Shown piece after piece: positions 1 through 12,136 of a stretch of DNA of 64,000 bases. Within the stretch, counting starts at the first letter, position 1. The number at the start of each line of letters is the position of its first letter. The DNA comes from Chiua virens (lineage: Eukaryota; Basidiomycota; Agaricomycetes; Boletales; Boletaceae). The stretch spans positions 1,302,001 to 1,366,000 of the forward strand of contig JAHNUO010000008.1 in the NCBI GenBank assembly GCA_019787685.1, read 5' to 3'. A program made the position numbers and the translations under genes. The notes under the pieces are model-generated. The model worked only from the letters and a program-made list of their open reading frames with translations. It did not search any database and was not told the origin of the DNA.

Positions 1-2452
1 ATGGGTCTGCACGGACCAACGGTCAACGTGAACGTTTTCGGTTTCAGAGTCAGAAACACCCCACAGCTTTCCTCAGGGTTATCAGGAATTCACGGCCATC
101 TCAGTCATCTGGGTTGTTTGGGTGGCCAGGTGACCGAATCAAATCTATTGGATGTAGTAATAGAACGGTCCCTCCTCGAGGATGAAAACCTCACGTACCT
201 GGGCTGTCCACGGAGTCAGAGATAAGTAGACAACACGTGTCAGTATATACAAAAAGTAAAGAAGAACCGGAGGGAAAGGAAACTTTGATGGTGGCCCATG
301 CAGCAGCCCGATCGCAATCTTCAAGTGTGATCATGACCAAAGGGCGTAAAACGGGGAGGTGGTGGCCGGTCTTTGCCAGGCCATTGAACGTTTGAACCAT
401 TAGGTAAGAGGATGGTTGCCGTCTCTCACGAGGCACTGCAAAAGATTTCACCAGCATGTTAATTTGAAGGCACTAGGCGCAAGTGCGATGAAGAAACGGT
501 GACTTTATGCCGGTGGGTGGCAGACGATTGGCAGCTCGGCGTTTTGCGGGGGTTTACATAAACGTTTACTATTCGTCGTGACCGACAGTCGACTCGGCAA
601 GTTAGAATTTGATTCACATTGAGATTGTCATTGACATGGTCACGATTGTTCTCTACAATTTGGAAACACTCAATTTCAAGCGGGGTCATGCAGATTCCCC
701 CAGCGGGTCCTTGGGAGCCGAGTCCCACTGCCAATGGAATCGTAATGTTTCTGGAGGGTTCTAGCCCTCTCGCAAACGAACAAGCAGATCAACGTGCCAG
801 TTATCTAGTCGGCGCCGTTTGCCCCAGGAGTTTGGCGTTGTCTTAAGTTGCTACTATCTTTCACAGTAATGACGAGGGGACTGTGATTGAGACTCGGCAC
901 TTCGAACCCATGACGACTCTCACCAGTCAATGTCGAAGCCGGCCTCATGGACTCAACAACGTAGCAAAAACAGAGAGACGTTGGGGGTATTGCTGTCTTC
1001 AGGCATAGGACAACAAGAAGTCCATCCATGATCACCGGATCGAGGACATCGAAGGCTCGACTGAAAATGAGAGAGGAAAAATGAGGAGCCATTTGAGGAC
1101 ACGGAAATCAACGTTGTCGGACGAACGGAGGTCTGTTGCCAGTGAGCGGTTGAAAGATGGGGCAGCAACTAGACATTGTCACTGAAGAGTCGCGTTAGGG
1201 GTCACTCAATCGAAACGATTCATACCTCGGACATTCAGAATCTTATGTGATCTCAGCGATCAAGGCCGTGGCTCGTCATTCAACTTGCAGGGACGGGATT
1301 ATTACAAGAGTTGACTTGTGACCAGGGTCCGGTACTTAACTGTTTTGCGCGTGGATGACGGTGATGGTAGAAACGCAGTGGCGACGGGGGAGTAGACATT
1401 CTAAGTCACGCTTTGAAGACTTTGTCAGCAATATTTTGTGCTTCTAGACTAGCGTAGTCACTGGCAATGGAGCTTACCCCTCACACAACATCATCAGGTG
1501 GGCCAAGATGCCTACTCAATATCAACGGGTTCATTGATCTATAGAAACAGGCTTCCTCTTACCCTCCATCCACGCCGCACTTCCATTCTTTACGTGAGAT
1601 CCCATGGTCTTCATAACAGTATTCCGAAATGAACGTCCACCAGAGAGCAGCCGACTCCAAGCACGCAGAACCTCTTTGCCGATCACTGGACCCGACTGAT
1701 CCTTTCGTACGGACGGCACCGTCGATTGTTTACCCTTCGCGTCGAGGATGCGGAAGCGCCGGGGAGCGATTGGGACGAGATACTACGCAATGAACGGATA
1801 AATCGTGAGTCGCAGTTCGCCTCCCGTGCTCATCCCGAGTTGACAAGGTGAATCCCATCGTCTATTTAGGTCGTGTTCTCCCTTCTTACCTCTCGTCCTT
1901 ACTCGCCGTGCTCGTGTCAAAGAACGTCGCGATATACGAGCCCGCCAAGCAAACCCGTTCAGTTCTGCTCCTCTGGAGACAGCCCGAGGAATGGGCAGAT
2001 GCTCTACACGCATGGGTAACGCTTTCGTTTATGTTGATGCACGCTGATAGAATATCCTCATGTTGAAGGCAACGGCATCGGGACAATTGAACACGATATT
2101 GACATTTTACGAGATAACTGATCCACCGATTCCGTCTCCCCTCTCTGGTTTACCAATTCCGCTTTTGCGTAGAGCGATCAATGTCCTCACGCGCTCCGGA
2201 CGAGCCCAGATTATTGGCGCTGCTGACGGTGAAGGTGTCAGGCTGTTTGCGGGAATGAGATGATGGCTTCACTGTATGCTAGACTCGGCGTTTATAGCAA
2301 TCGATAGGAGACGACTATCTTTGGTATGTCGGAGGGTGCCGAATAGCTGCACAGTAATACGATTAAGGTTTCAGCCACTTGCCACAGTCGCTAACCATCA
2401 ACAGTCCTACCAATCCCCTCGACGGCGACAAGATAACGCTGACACGACCGAC
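1..2452. other. 5' region without a resolved gene
   Basis: No gene could be supported here. Several short open frames exist on both strands, the longest being a minus-strand frame at about 805-1092 with a hydrophobic stretch, but none joins across plausible splice sites into a recognisable protein. A minus-strand intron-like segment (GTACGT donor and AATAG acceptor) lies near 150-206, so the tail of a multi-exon gene reaching in from the left edge is possible. The last 200 bases before 2453 should hold the RPL11 promoter. Confidence 0.4.
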
Positions 2453-3150
2453 ATGGCAAGTATTCCAGTATCGTGTTTCTCAACACCAAAGTTAATCATC
2501 CCCATCGCAGGCAGAGCAAAAAACAGCCCCCACCAACCCCATGCGTGAGCTCCGCATAGAAAAGCTCGTCATCAGTACGTCCTCGAACCGGCCAACGCGA
2601 CGCCCAGTCTTCTTACATCTCCCTGCACAGACATTTGTGTCGGCGAATCTGGCGATCGCCTCACCCGTGCCTCCAAAGTTCTCGAACAACTCACTGGCCA
2701 AACACCTGTTACCTCCAAAGCCCGGTACACCGTCCGCACGTTCGGTATCCGCCGTAATGAAAAAATCGCCGTCCACGTCACCATTCGTGGCCCCAAAGCC
2801 GAGGAAATCCTCGAGCGTGGCCTCAAAGTTAAGGAGTACGAGCTCAGACGGAAAAACTTTTCCGACACTGGCAACTTTGGGTTCGGTATTCAGGAACACA
2901 TCGATCTTGGGGCGAGGTATGATCCTGGTATCGGAATTTTCGGGATGGACTTTTATGTAGTGATGGGGAGGCCGGGAATGCGTGTTGCCAAGAGGAAGGA
3001 GCGGAAGGCGCGCGTTGGGTTCCAACACCGGGTGACCAAGGACGACACCATGTCTTGGTTCAAGCAGAGGTTCGACGGTATCATCTTGGTGAGTAGAACA
3101 TTGGGTGCACGTCTGATCTTGACTTACTCGTACTTTTTTCTTAGAAATAA
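2453..3150 (+). CDS. RPL11: 60S ribosomal protein L11 (uL5 family)
   Basis: Cytosolic large-subunit ribosomal protein that contacts 5S rRNA in the central protuberance. Four exons are inferred: 2453-2459, 2515-2574, 2631-3088 and 3145-3150. They give 176 residues, the usual length for the family. The start is a tiny exon of MA plus one base. The second acceptor of a CAGGCAG pair (AG at 2513-2514) restores the frame to [20 protein letters not shown]. Exon 3 carries the conserved [20 protein letters not shown] stretch and [12 protein letters not shown]. The last exon holds only Lys and the stop codon, read after a GTGAGT intron. Many introns in a short gene fit a basidiomycete ribosomal-protein gene. 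Identification is secure; only the tiny first exon is less certain. Confidence 0.93.
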
Positions 3151-4014
3151 ATGTATATACTCGTCCTCACATTTCACGCGGCTCCCGAGCACCATGTATG
3201 CATGGCCTGACTATGACTACACATATTTGCTACAGCATACGTTTTAAACCAAAATGCATTTTCTTTCATTCAGGATAAATCCAACGTATTTGAGTAACTG
3301 AGTTTCTTTCCATCTCATCTTCACCGACATGATCGAGATGGATCCTTATTTTCAGTCCCATCTGAGGCTTCTGAGCCGGCTAACGACCAACTCAGTGGGC
3401 ACGTTACGCAATGACGACGTTCGCAAGTTGGTAACACAGTCCATTTCATTGGAAGCATCGGAAGCGGGAAGCACCTGTTCTGGATGCCCTCATCTATGTG
3501 ACTGAGGATTGCGCAGTCACACGGCATGTGTGAATCAGACTTTCAAGACAGACGTGCCCCAGCCGAGACGGAATCGAGTTGGGCGCGTTGGATGGTCGTG
3601 AGGCCTGATTGCCTCACGAAGTTTAGTTCCTTGAACTATCGACGGTCTCCCTCATCCGTTTAAGATCGCGGCACGTGATCTCATAGACGGGCTGGCCACC
3701 AAAGTTGTCGCTGGGGGAATGGTATGTTGTGTCACCTTGCTTGGCAAGGTCATTTCCCCGTGTTGAGTTCGTGTGCAAAACGTCCATAGTAGTAAACAAA
3801 TTAAGTAATCTATGTCTAGTATAATTAAACTGGTCGAGGATAAGGATAAAGGTGAAGGGACCAGTAAATCGAAAGAGATCGAAAAGGAGCACGATGATGA
3901 GATCATTTGATTCACCTTCATGCTATGCAGTCTGAATACATCTAGAAGCTAGTTACTAATACATTCCCATTCCCACGGCAGTGCAGAAAACTGGAGGCCG
4001 ACAAAATCCTTCCC
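3151..4014. other. intergenic, nothing recognised
   Basis: Downstream of RPL11. Short overlapping frames on the minus strand (3623-3921) are not recognisable and look random. No RNA gene or repeat was seen. Confidence 0.4.
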
Positions 4015-4200
4015 GTGGCACTACGATCCAACAAGCTCATGGCCTTCCGCAAAGTCTCACGCGATGTCAAATTAGCAGCTATCCGGCTTTACGAACGTGG
4101 TCTCCTTGACCTCCATGATTTTTCCAAGATTTGCGATCTCTCTGAGCGAACTTTTTATCGTACTATGAGGATTGAATTGAGGGGCAGCGAAGTCCGGTAG
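4015..4200 (+). pseudogene. Tc1/mariner-like transposase N-terminal remnant
   Basis: An open frame of 61 codons reads KVSRDVKLAAIRLYERGLL and then SERTFYRTM. This is the helix-turn-helix start typical of DDE transposases widespread in Agaricomycete genomes (Tc1/mariner or IS630 relatives). What is seen is only the DNA-binding N-terminus: the frame ends after the second helix, and no DDE catalytic core follows within the next 300 bases. The usual continuation (a kink and then a charged linker) is replaced by unrelated sequence. It is therefore called a dead fragment left by a mobile element or a captured domain. Terminal inverted repeats and target-site duplications were not found by eye. The family assignment comes from remembered motif similarity, not a search. 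Confidence 0.6.
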
Positions 4201-4496
4201 AAGGGGAGCGTTTAGATTGGCCATGGACGATAGGGCAAGGCAGATGCGAGAGATGCGAGAATGCGATCGAGAGAGAGAAGATCGATAGCTGCAGCTGAAG
4301 GCGAAGCCGCCACTTCGCTTAGCTCATGCACTAGGTTTCTAGGAGACTCGTAATCTCGGTAACTGCCGTTTGTTTCCCCACAAAGGCTGTGCCGCATCTC
4401 ACAAACACTGCTTACGCATCTGATGCATATATATTACAGTAAATAAAAAGAGTCAAAGTACCACCCCCGGTACAACTGGCGATTTTAAATCTCATC

Positions 4497-5222
4497 ATGT
4501 CATTCTGCGTCGTCTGCTTCATTCGTGCCAGCGGATTCAATCTCGGGCGGCAGATCAACCCAAGACAGCTGCCCCTTTCCCCGGCCAATCTCATGTTGGA
4601 GCTCGAGGATACCCGCAAGTTTTCACTGAACTCGGTATGCACTTCACAATTCTAATCTCTACCGTCACTGATTCTATACATTCACCTGAATAGCTCATGG
4701 CGCTCCTAGCGTAAGTCTTCAGGACATGAATGATGATTTTTGCTGACACTATCTACTATGCGACGACATATCTATATCGGGCCTGGTAGCATCTTTACCA
4801 TTTCCGGATCCAATTTACTACTCCCCGTTGTTCTCACGCTCCTCATCTATACCATCAGTCTTCGTCTCGCCATTAATACCTGTTTTCTCCGTGTCAGTGC
4901 CATACCAGATCCATCCTCCTTGCTCTCATCTTCCACCTAGAACTATCCTACTCTTTCAAGATTTCTCCATGTGATTCCCCTCCTGGGCACATCCTGCATG
5001 GCCGGTGTTGTACTTGTTTCCGGTTTGCAATCCCCTGCACTGGCAGCAGTTGGTCTTTTACTCGGTGTATTGCCATTGGTCACCATGGCCATCCACCACG
5101 GAAGTCACTGCGCCGAAATGACCTCTACTAGGTTGCCTATGCAAATGCAGGATATTTCCGTGCCTACTGGTGACGTCACGGTATCAGGTACCACTGGATC
5201 AACAGATGCCAACGGAAGCTAA
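4497..5222 (+). pseudogene. small membrane protein, copy A, with premature stop
   Basis: Paralogue of the intact gene at 19208-19931, with the same exon layout: 4497-4634, 4694-4710 and 4790 onward. Exon 1 starts MSFCVVCFIRASGFNLGRQI. Exon 2 encodes LMALLA. Exon 3 encodes a hydrophobic segment (LLLPVVLTLLIYTISL). In copy A, exon 3 meets TAG at 4938-4940 where copy B has CAG (Gln). This removes the second hydrophobic region (GVVLVSGLQSPALAAVG and GVLPLVTMAIHHG), although that frame stays open from 4971 to the stop at 5220-5222. All splice sites are kept and identity to copy B is high, so the loss is recent. A truncated product or readthrough is possible. The family is not recognised; two or three transmembrane segments suggest a membrane protein. 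Confidence 0.6.
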
Positions 5223-6988
5223 ACATGGAGAAACGCCAACTCGGAATCCGGGTGATCAAATGGCGGGGGGTATATTTTGTATTATTCATAAGCTACATGC
5301 AGATACCTAGCAAGTTCGATACATCACGACTGTTTAAACACCTTGCATGTACTACCAGCCACTGAATCACCGGGTTTCGTTGATCTTGGACACCGTTTGT
5401 AAGAGGCTAAACATACGTCACGCTAGTTTATATTATCCTACAGCGGTTGTTCAAGCTTCAAGTTGAACCTTGGTTACGTCGTTCCTCTGACCCCCCGAGT
5501 CCCTTGTTCTCGTCCGCGGTTTGATCACCCCATTGATGATGGATGATCGTCGATCACTGCCAGTTGCCTATTAACCTCCAAGGTTCGAGTTACATCGCGC
5601 ACTGTCAAAGGTCGCGTCGGGCATTCTCGAACGCCGAAGATGAAATATTGTCCGGTGAACGAGAGTAACGGGTATGACGTCCTACTGCGATGTTAAAACA
5701 CGAACGTCAATGATGATGACTCGGATCGATGCTCATGTTAGCGAAAGGATGTTCCTTGCATCCTATTCAATAAACCGATCGATCATCGTCGCCGATGCAA
5801 GTGGAACAGCTCCCATTACGGCTCACTGTCCTATTGTCCATGAAAGCAGGTATGTGCAAAGGAAAGCACCCGTACCAGAAAATCACGGAAAATATGTTTT
5901 AGAACAAGCCTGCTCGCTAATGCGTGATGAGAGATCGATGCTTCAGTGGCATTTGGCAGGGCTTATAGCATAAAACAAACCAGCTGAACCATCTGACATG
6001 TTCACTGGTAGAAGTGTACAGGTATCAAGTGACTTGCCGTCCCGTACGATAACACGCGTCACTGGCGAGCTATAGAGATCGCGAGATTCCTTGAGTAGCT
6101 CCCGAAGACTACCACACCATTGCCAGCGTTGAGTAACGATCGATTGGGATCATGTACTACCTGGCAGTTCAAATGACGAGTGTTCGGAACAAGTACGATG
6201 CCTGCGTCGACTGAACTTGGAACTCGAGATCGAGGAAAGGGAGGAAAACATACCATGAGGGCCCGACCATATCCCGGACCATTACGTACAAGAGGTATAG
6301 CCGTAAATAGGGTCTTCCACGCGGTCTTGTTGTAACGGCTTGCCTCGGTCAGCCTGTGATAGCGGTGCATTGAAACGAAAAAGTGGGATCTCCTCATACG
6401 GCGCCAACTGAAAAAAGTCTCTCGAATCCACTTACGTATAATCAACCACCACCAACGTCGTTCGCAAAGCGCGGGTGGGAAATGATAGCTCGACACACCA
6501 GTCCTCCAGAATAGGCTTGGCTGTACGGTGGACGTGAAAGCCATTTTATCCGGAGCGCTCGCGAAGTTTACTTACCAACATAGCCAACAAGACGGCTAAA
6601 CCATATATATAAGGGCGCACTTACAAAAATGTCAACCCTTACCATCTCGTACAGTGGTGAGGAGTACGGAGTACTGAGTGGGACTCCTTGAGATTTTTCA
6701 AAGTCCCGGGACCCAGCTGGGCCATACTTGATAAGGCGTTCTAGCAAGGCCACCGGTCAAAGGTTGATCAATGTACGATCATGTACGATTAAGGATAAAT
6801 GGACGAAAGATAACCCGGAACGAGCCGAGCCGGGAGCTTGCACCACACACGTTCCAATTTATCCACCGGAAAAAAAAGTCGATTATGCATCGAGAACCCG
6901 AGCGAGATACTATTCATACATGCGTCATACAATATAGATGATAAACGAGATAGCACTCCCTTGAGCCAATCCAATCATATTTCTAATC
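5223..6988. other. intergenic, no resolved gene
   Basis: Contains an open plus-strand frame (5674-5973) and a 161-codon minus-strand frame (6059-6544). Neither resembles a known protein nor joins to neighbouring frames. A TATA-like run (ATATATATAAG) lies near 6603. Nothing else was supported. Confidence 0.35.
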
Positions 6989-9900
6989 TCACTTGATGAT
7001 CCATCGCCATCTCAACACCCTCATTTTGATTGCGTTCCCATTGTCTCCGTCGTCTTCATCGAGAACCATGTTTCCATCATCTACGTGATGTTGAGCACCC
7101 TTGATGACGATCATGTCACGTTCAAAGGTAAAATCGCTTTCGGAAAGGTTTGAACGAATGATGTGGCCCAAGGGCGCTGAGCTGGCCGAGTCACTTTCGG
7201 AGGATTTCGATGACGGGTCTTTGTCCTCAGATCTGCCAGATTCGGGAGGATCAATTGTGGTACCACTCGACGTCTGTGGCACGCTACTGGATTGCTCAGA
7301 AGACTCCGGAACGGCCGTTTGGGGGGTGTCTTGCGTTTTCGGGGCAGCGTCTGCTAATGGTATCGACGCTTTGGGAGAATCGGAGTGGTCGAGTAAATCG
7401 TACGTCGACAGCGTGTATCGCGTTTTCCCTTCGTGCCAGGCGATGAGAAAACAGTCTTGGGAGCATTCGAGCACGATTTCCCTTCGAGCGTCGTTAGCGG
7501 TGTCCACTTCTACGTTACCCTCTGCTTGGTTGTCCCGTGCCGCAGCGATCTTCCGCCGCTTGCATGGCGGCGGACTCACGATCGACCCGTGGCAAAGATG
7601 AGGGAAAAGGACGCTTTGGAGGACTTGTGCATCGTACTTAAACCTGGATATATTGCATCCGAAATGGATCAGAACGCGGACGCGAACTGAACGGAAAGAT
7701 ACGTACCCAACACCAGTTTTACTCTTCTCTGCATCAGGAACACCAAAGGATATCGTCAACGCTTGCATCTTCCTCGCTTCCTCGGCAATTACGGCCGCCT
7801 CACTCGACCCTGCTTTCTTCATCTCCGTGAAATCGACATTAGGCCTTTTCCTCTTCGGGGCATTGGTCACATCAAAGAGCGGGGGTGTTGGTGGTGGGGA
7901 GAGACCCAGGATGTCGGCACGACGTTGCGCATACTCGGCCAGCCGCTGTGCGCGATTGCGAATCCCAAGACCAGGCGCGACGTGCGCATTTCGCTGATAT
8001 GAACCATTAGTGGGGGGATACGTCGGTGATAAGCAAAAGTAAACAAACCTCGACGATGTCCACGCTGATGACCTCAAACGCACTCCCATCGTGTCCCCAT
8101 CCCCATCCGCAGCTGACACATCCCCTTCCGTCATCTTCGGCTTCTTCGAAACTGCTCATTCGGCCAGCGCTATCGCCCCTCCCAGCGCTCTCTTCGCCGT
8201 AGAAAGACTCACCCCATCCACCAATGAAACGGCTCGCCCAGACTCCCCCGGCGTACCCGGGTGGTTGGGGATCGCTGTTCGATGAAGAGGTAGAGGGGAC
8301 GGATGACGCAGGTGGTGGGAGAGGGGTGCTCGTACGCGTGCGAGGAACACTGGAGGTTCCATTCACGTGGCCATTGGTACTGATCCCATTCGAACCAGCT
8401 CGAACATCACCTTGACCGCTTTTGACAGCTCCAGAAGCTGAAGCCAAAGTAGGTACCAACGCGAGCACGACACGTATCGTTCGACCTTCCTTCTTTGCTC
8501 GGGCAATACCGCTCCATGTCAACAGCCCAGCGTGCACTGCACACTGAATGACGTCCGAATCGTCTGTGTAGACACGCCGCCGCGAGAACGAGTATATCGA
8601 CGGAGTATACGGGAAAGGTGGCGGAGGCGGCAGACCACCTCCCCAAAGGCGGAATTTATGAGGTCTTGCAGGGGGAAGAAAAGATGGTGGAACAAGGACT
8701 GTAAGGCGGAGCTCAGTGGGTATCTGTGTCGCTGCAGGAGTAGACTGCGAAGCAGAAATCAAGGAACCCGAGCTCGAACCAGCCTCTACTGGTTTGATCT
8801 CGGCCGACTTGTCTTCTTTAATGACAGGTGTAGGAATCCATTCTGGAAAATAGTAGGGGAAGGGGGTCCGTGGCCAGACATATGTTCCAAGACTGACGAA
8901 CGGCTTCTTTTCCCTTTCCAACCTGGCATTCGCAAGTTCTTCCGCACTAGGTATCCGTTCAAGCATTTCCAGCCGCTCACGTTCGAGCATCTCCAGCCTC
9001 TCGCGTTCAAGTAGCTCGAGACTTTCGCGTTCCAACCTCCCTAACCGTTCGCGTTCCATCATGTCGAGTCCTCCCAGTCTGTCGCGCTCGTAGAGCTCGC
9101 TGATTTCCCGTTGGATCATCTCGAAGCGTTCCCTGGCCTCAAGTCGTTCGCGCTCGGCTTCCGTATGCTCTCCTTCACGATTCGCGTTCATCGACTCCCG
9201 TTCTTTGTCCATGATACCATTCCGCTCGCGTTCCATGAGTTCCAATCGCTCCCTCTCTCGCTTTTCGATTGAATCTCGGTCCGAGCCAGGTCCGGTGGGT
9301 AGGCGTTCGTCACGATCATGTTCACCCATTGCTACATCCACGACTTTGCGATCCTTGTCACCCTCCCTGTCCCTGGAAGGTCCAGCCATGGCGTTAGCAG
9401 CCTCGAGTCCTCTCTCCCTGTCCCTCTCCATCGCTTCAAGACGTTCGCGTTCTCTCTCGCGCTCAAACGTCTCTGCCCGTTCACGTTCCATGTCAAAAGG
9501 ATAAGGTCGCATGGGTGCGCGTTCACGATCGCCAGGGCGTTCGAGCATGACCCTTTCGCGCTCTAGGACGGCACGTTGTTCGGGAGGCAGAGCACGATCC
9601 CGTTCGTGTATGGCGCGATCCCTGTCGTTGATAACCATGCGCTCCCGGTCCCGGTCGAAGAGAACTCTATCCCTCTCTGGCATTCGCTCCCTCTCCAGTC
9701 TATCTCGTTCGATGTAAACACGTTCTCGATCCATACGATCGCGTTCGAACATTGCCCTGTCTCGCTCAACCATTGCACGCTCCCTGTCGGCAAGTGCCAT
9801 ACGTTCGCTGTCGCGTTCTGGTACGGGCATACCCATACGCTCGCGGTCTGGAATGGACATCCTCTCGCGGTATTGTCGGCGGTCCATCTCGCGCTCCCGT

Positions 9901-12136
9901 TCCCAAACAAGTTGCCGTTCGCGCTCATTCATAAATTGATGATCGCGTTCCCTAGAATGGTCGTGGGGGGGTGCGGGCTGGTGGTGCGGGCCGGGAGCAC
10001 CAGGGCCAGTCGTATTCGTGGTGGTAAAGGGTGGTACGCTCGCTCCGCCAACGCTCATGCCGTGAGGAGATGGGATACGGGAATGCACGCGACGTTCGCG
10101 GTCTCTCTCCCTCTCGCGATCGTGACCTCGAGGAGGCATTCCTGGACCTGTTTCACCTTCGCGGTGTAGCCCAGCAACGCGTTCGCGTTCGCGTAGGATG
10201 TGCATCTCCCGCTCCCGCATGTCTCGCTCGCGTTGCGGAATGGGTATTCCCTCTATTTCCCTCGGTATCATTTCGCGTTCTCTCTCCATGATCCTTTCTC
10301 GTTCGCGCAGGGGGTGCATTTCCCTCTCGCGCTCCCTCTGGAGGCCAACGTCCCGCTGAGTCATGTCGCGTTCGCGTTGGGGAAGGATGGGTTGGTCCCT
10401 GGGATGTTCTCTCAACCGCTGACGCTCCCGCTCTCTTAGATAAGCACGGTCATGATCGTGGTGGAATCCATATTCCCCGTCGCGCGTCGGGTCTAGGTCC
10501 TTGTCCCGTACCACGTCACGCGGTGGACCACCCATGCTCATTGGCATGTCGCGTTCCCGAATAACTTCTCGTTCCCGCCCCCGAGCAGCGGCCAAGTCGC
10601 GCTCACGCTCACGTGATGTGTCCCACTCGGGAGGATGTGCTTGGAATTGGCTCTGTCCAGGAAGTGGAGGCGGTCCTGGCTTGTGGGGATGCGAGAGCGG
10701 AGGTGGATGTATGCGATCCCTGTCGTGTGGCGGGCGTTCGTGGAAAAGCAGGGGACGGTCATTTTGAAGTAGTATGCGATCATGTGGAGGACCTAGAGCC
10801 ATGCGGTGACTTGGACCTGGAGGTGATTGTTGCTGCTGTGCGGGTGGTCGCAGCGCGTGAGGTCCTTGCGTAGGAGGCGCACGTGCGAGGGGAGACATCC
10901 TGTGGATGTGTGGTGGAGGACGGTCACGGTCGTGGGGAGAAGGAATGGGCCTATCATGGGGGGCAACCAAAGGACGGTCATGGGCTGAAGAGATCGTGCG
11001 ATCATGGGGAGACGCAAGGGACCGCTCGTGAGGGGATGCCAGCAAACGCTCATGTGATGATGGGAGGGCCCTTTCCCTCTCTCGGTCTCTGTCAAAAGGG
11101 GGAACGACACATTCCCTGGCTGGATGGCGGGTGAAATCCATATCTTGGCGTTCGCGGTCGCGTTCCCAGTCCTTTTCTCTGTCTCTGGCAGATCTGAAAG
11201 CGGCGCCAGGACTGGTGCTGGGATGAGCAGCAGGTGGACCGTGCGATTGAGTCTGGGGAGGTCTGGACATCTGCTCCTCCGCAGTGCGTTGATCGAGGAT
11301 AAGGACACCAGCAGAGTTGGTCTGGAAAGGCTTGGATGAAGGAGAGTGGGAGGCTGTATGAGCAGGAAGCAGAGAGGGAGATAGCATAACGAATACACGT
11401 GACTAACGAAAGCTGTTCGGAGGTGAAGCGGACGCACCGATATTTGAAGGAGTGGAGCTGCCGCTTGCATGTGCGCGCGGTACTACAGGACTCCGGTCTG
11501 GATTAACGCGTAAGAAAAAAAAAGCGCGTAAACGCCGAAGTAAGAGGAAAGGAGAGAGATAAGGGACTGATCAGCGATTATCTAGAGGAGTCAGCGAAAG
11601 GGAAGCCTACCTGAGCCGGGCATAGCCGGTTTGATCTGAGCAGGAGGATGCTGGTGGTGAGACGTGCGGGCATGGAGTGACGCTGGAGGACCCAAATTGG
11701 AGACTGCGTGAGGGGAGGACCCCTGACGTGGGGGAGGAGGACCCCAGGAAGCGTGTGGGTGCACGTGAGGAGGGGCGGAGGGGGAGGGATGCTGGAGGCT
11801 AGCCATTGCGGGGGTTGGATCGATAGGAGAGGGTTGGATCTGTGAAGGAGGACGGGGTGTGATACGGTGCATCGGGGGAGGGTCGGGACGAGAAAAAGGG
11901 TGGGGCTGGTAGTAAGTCGAGGACTGAGGTGGATACAGGGCTTGCGGAGCGGGCGGTGGCTGGGAAGAATGGGGGTGAGGGTGAGGGTGCTGTGGGTGGT
12001 GCTGCGACTGAGGAGAGGCAGAGACGGGGGGGAGAGATGGAGGAGCAGATTGGGGGGGAGGAGACTCGTGTTGGAGCGCAGGCGGTCGTCTACGGTGTTG
12101 TGAGGGAGAGTCTTGGAGGAGATCAGAGACATTCAT
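6989..12136 (-). CDS. RXT3: Rxt3-domain protein with giant Arg/Glu/Asp-rich region (Rpd3L HDAC complex subunit)
   Basis: Four exons in consistent phase are inferred: 12136-11611, 11353-8049, 7993-7707 and 7643-6989, giving about 1590 residues. Exon 1 (MNVSDLLQDSPSQHRRRPPA) is rich in Pro, His and Gln. The 257-base first intron is long for this window, but its phase matches exactly. Residues about 240-980 are a low-complexity run of RERERD/DRERE-type repeats. The Rxt3 domain follows at about 990-1277: SLGTYVWPRTPFPYYFPEW, then RLWGGG, VYTDDSDVIQCAVHAGLL, and near the end WGWGHDGSAFEVISVDIVE. Rxt3 is a subunit of the fungal Rpd3L histone deacetylase complex and acts in the nucleus. The C-terminal 300 residues include RNRAQRLAEYAQRRADILGL, which fits a downstream conserved part, and an acidic Ser-rich tail. 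Length far exceeds yeast Rxt3 (about 300 residues). The domain call is confident; the exact N-terminus is moderate. Confidence 0.82.
8950..10990 (-). repeat. degenerate RER/DRE hexapeptide-coding repeat tract
   Basis: Within exon 2 of the Rxt3 gene, about 2 kb of sequence repeats CG(T/C)GAACGCGA-like units (seen on the plus strand as TCGCGTTC/TCGCGCTC). These encode hundreds of alternating Arg, Glu and Asp residues. Periodicity is loose, and blocks such as LLERERLEMLERERLEML near 9000 show recent local duplication. The opposite strand is also open for long stretches because of this composition. Confidence 0.85.

Noticed and set aside
9576..10169. 197-codon plus-strand frame opposite the Rxt3 gene
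   Set aside because: It is the shadow of the Arg/Glu repeat tract; the residue pattern only mirrors the repeat and has no domain.
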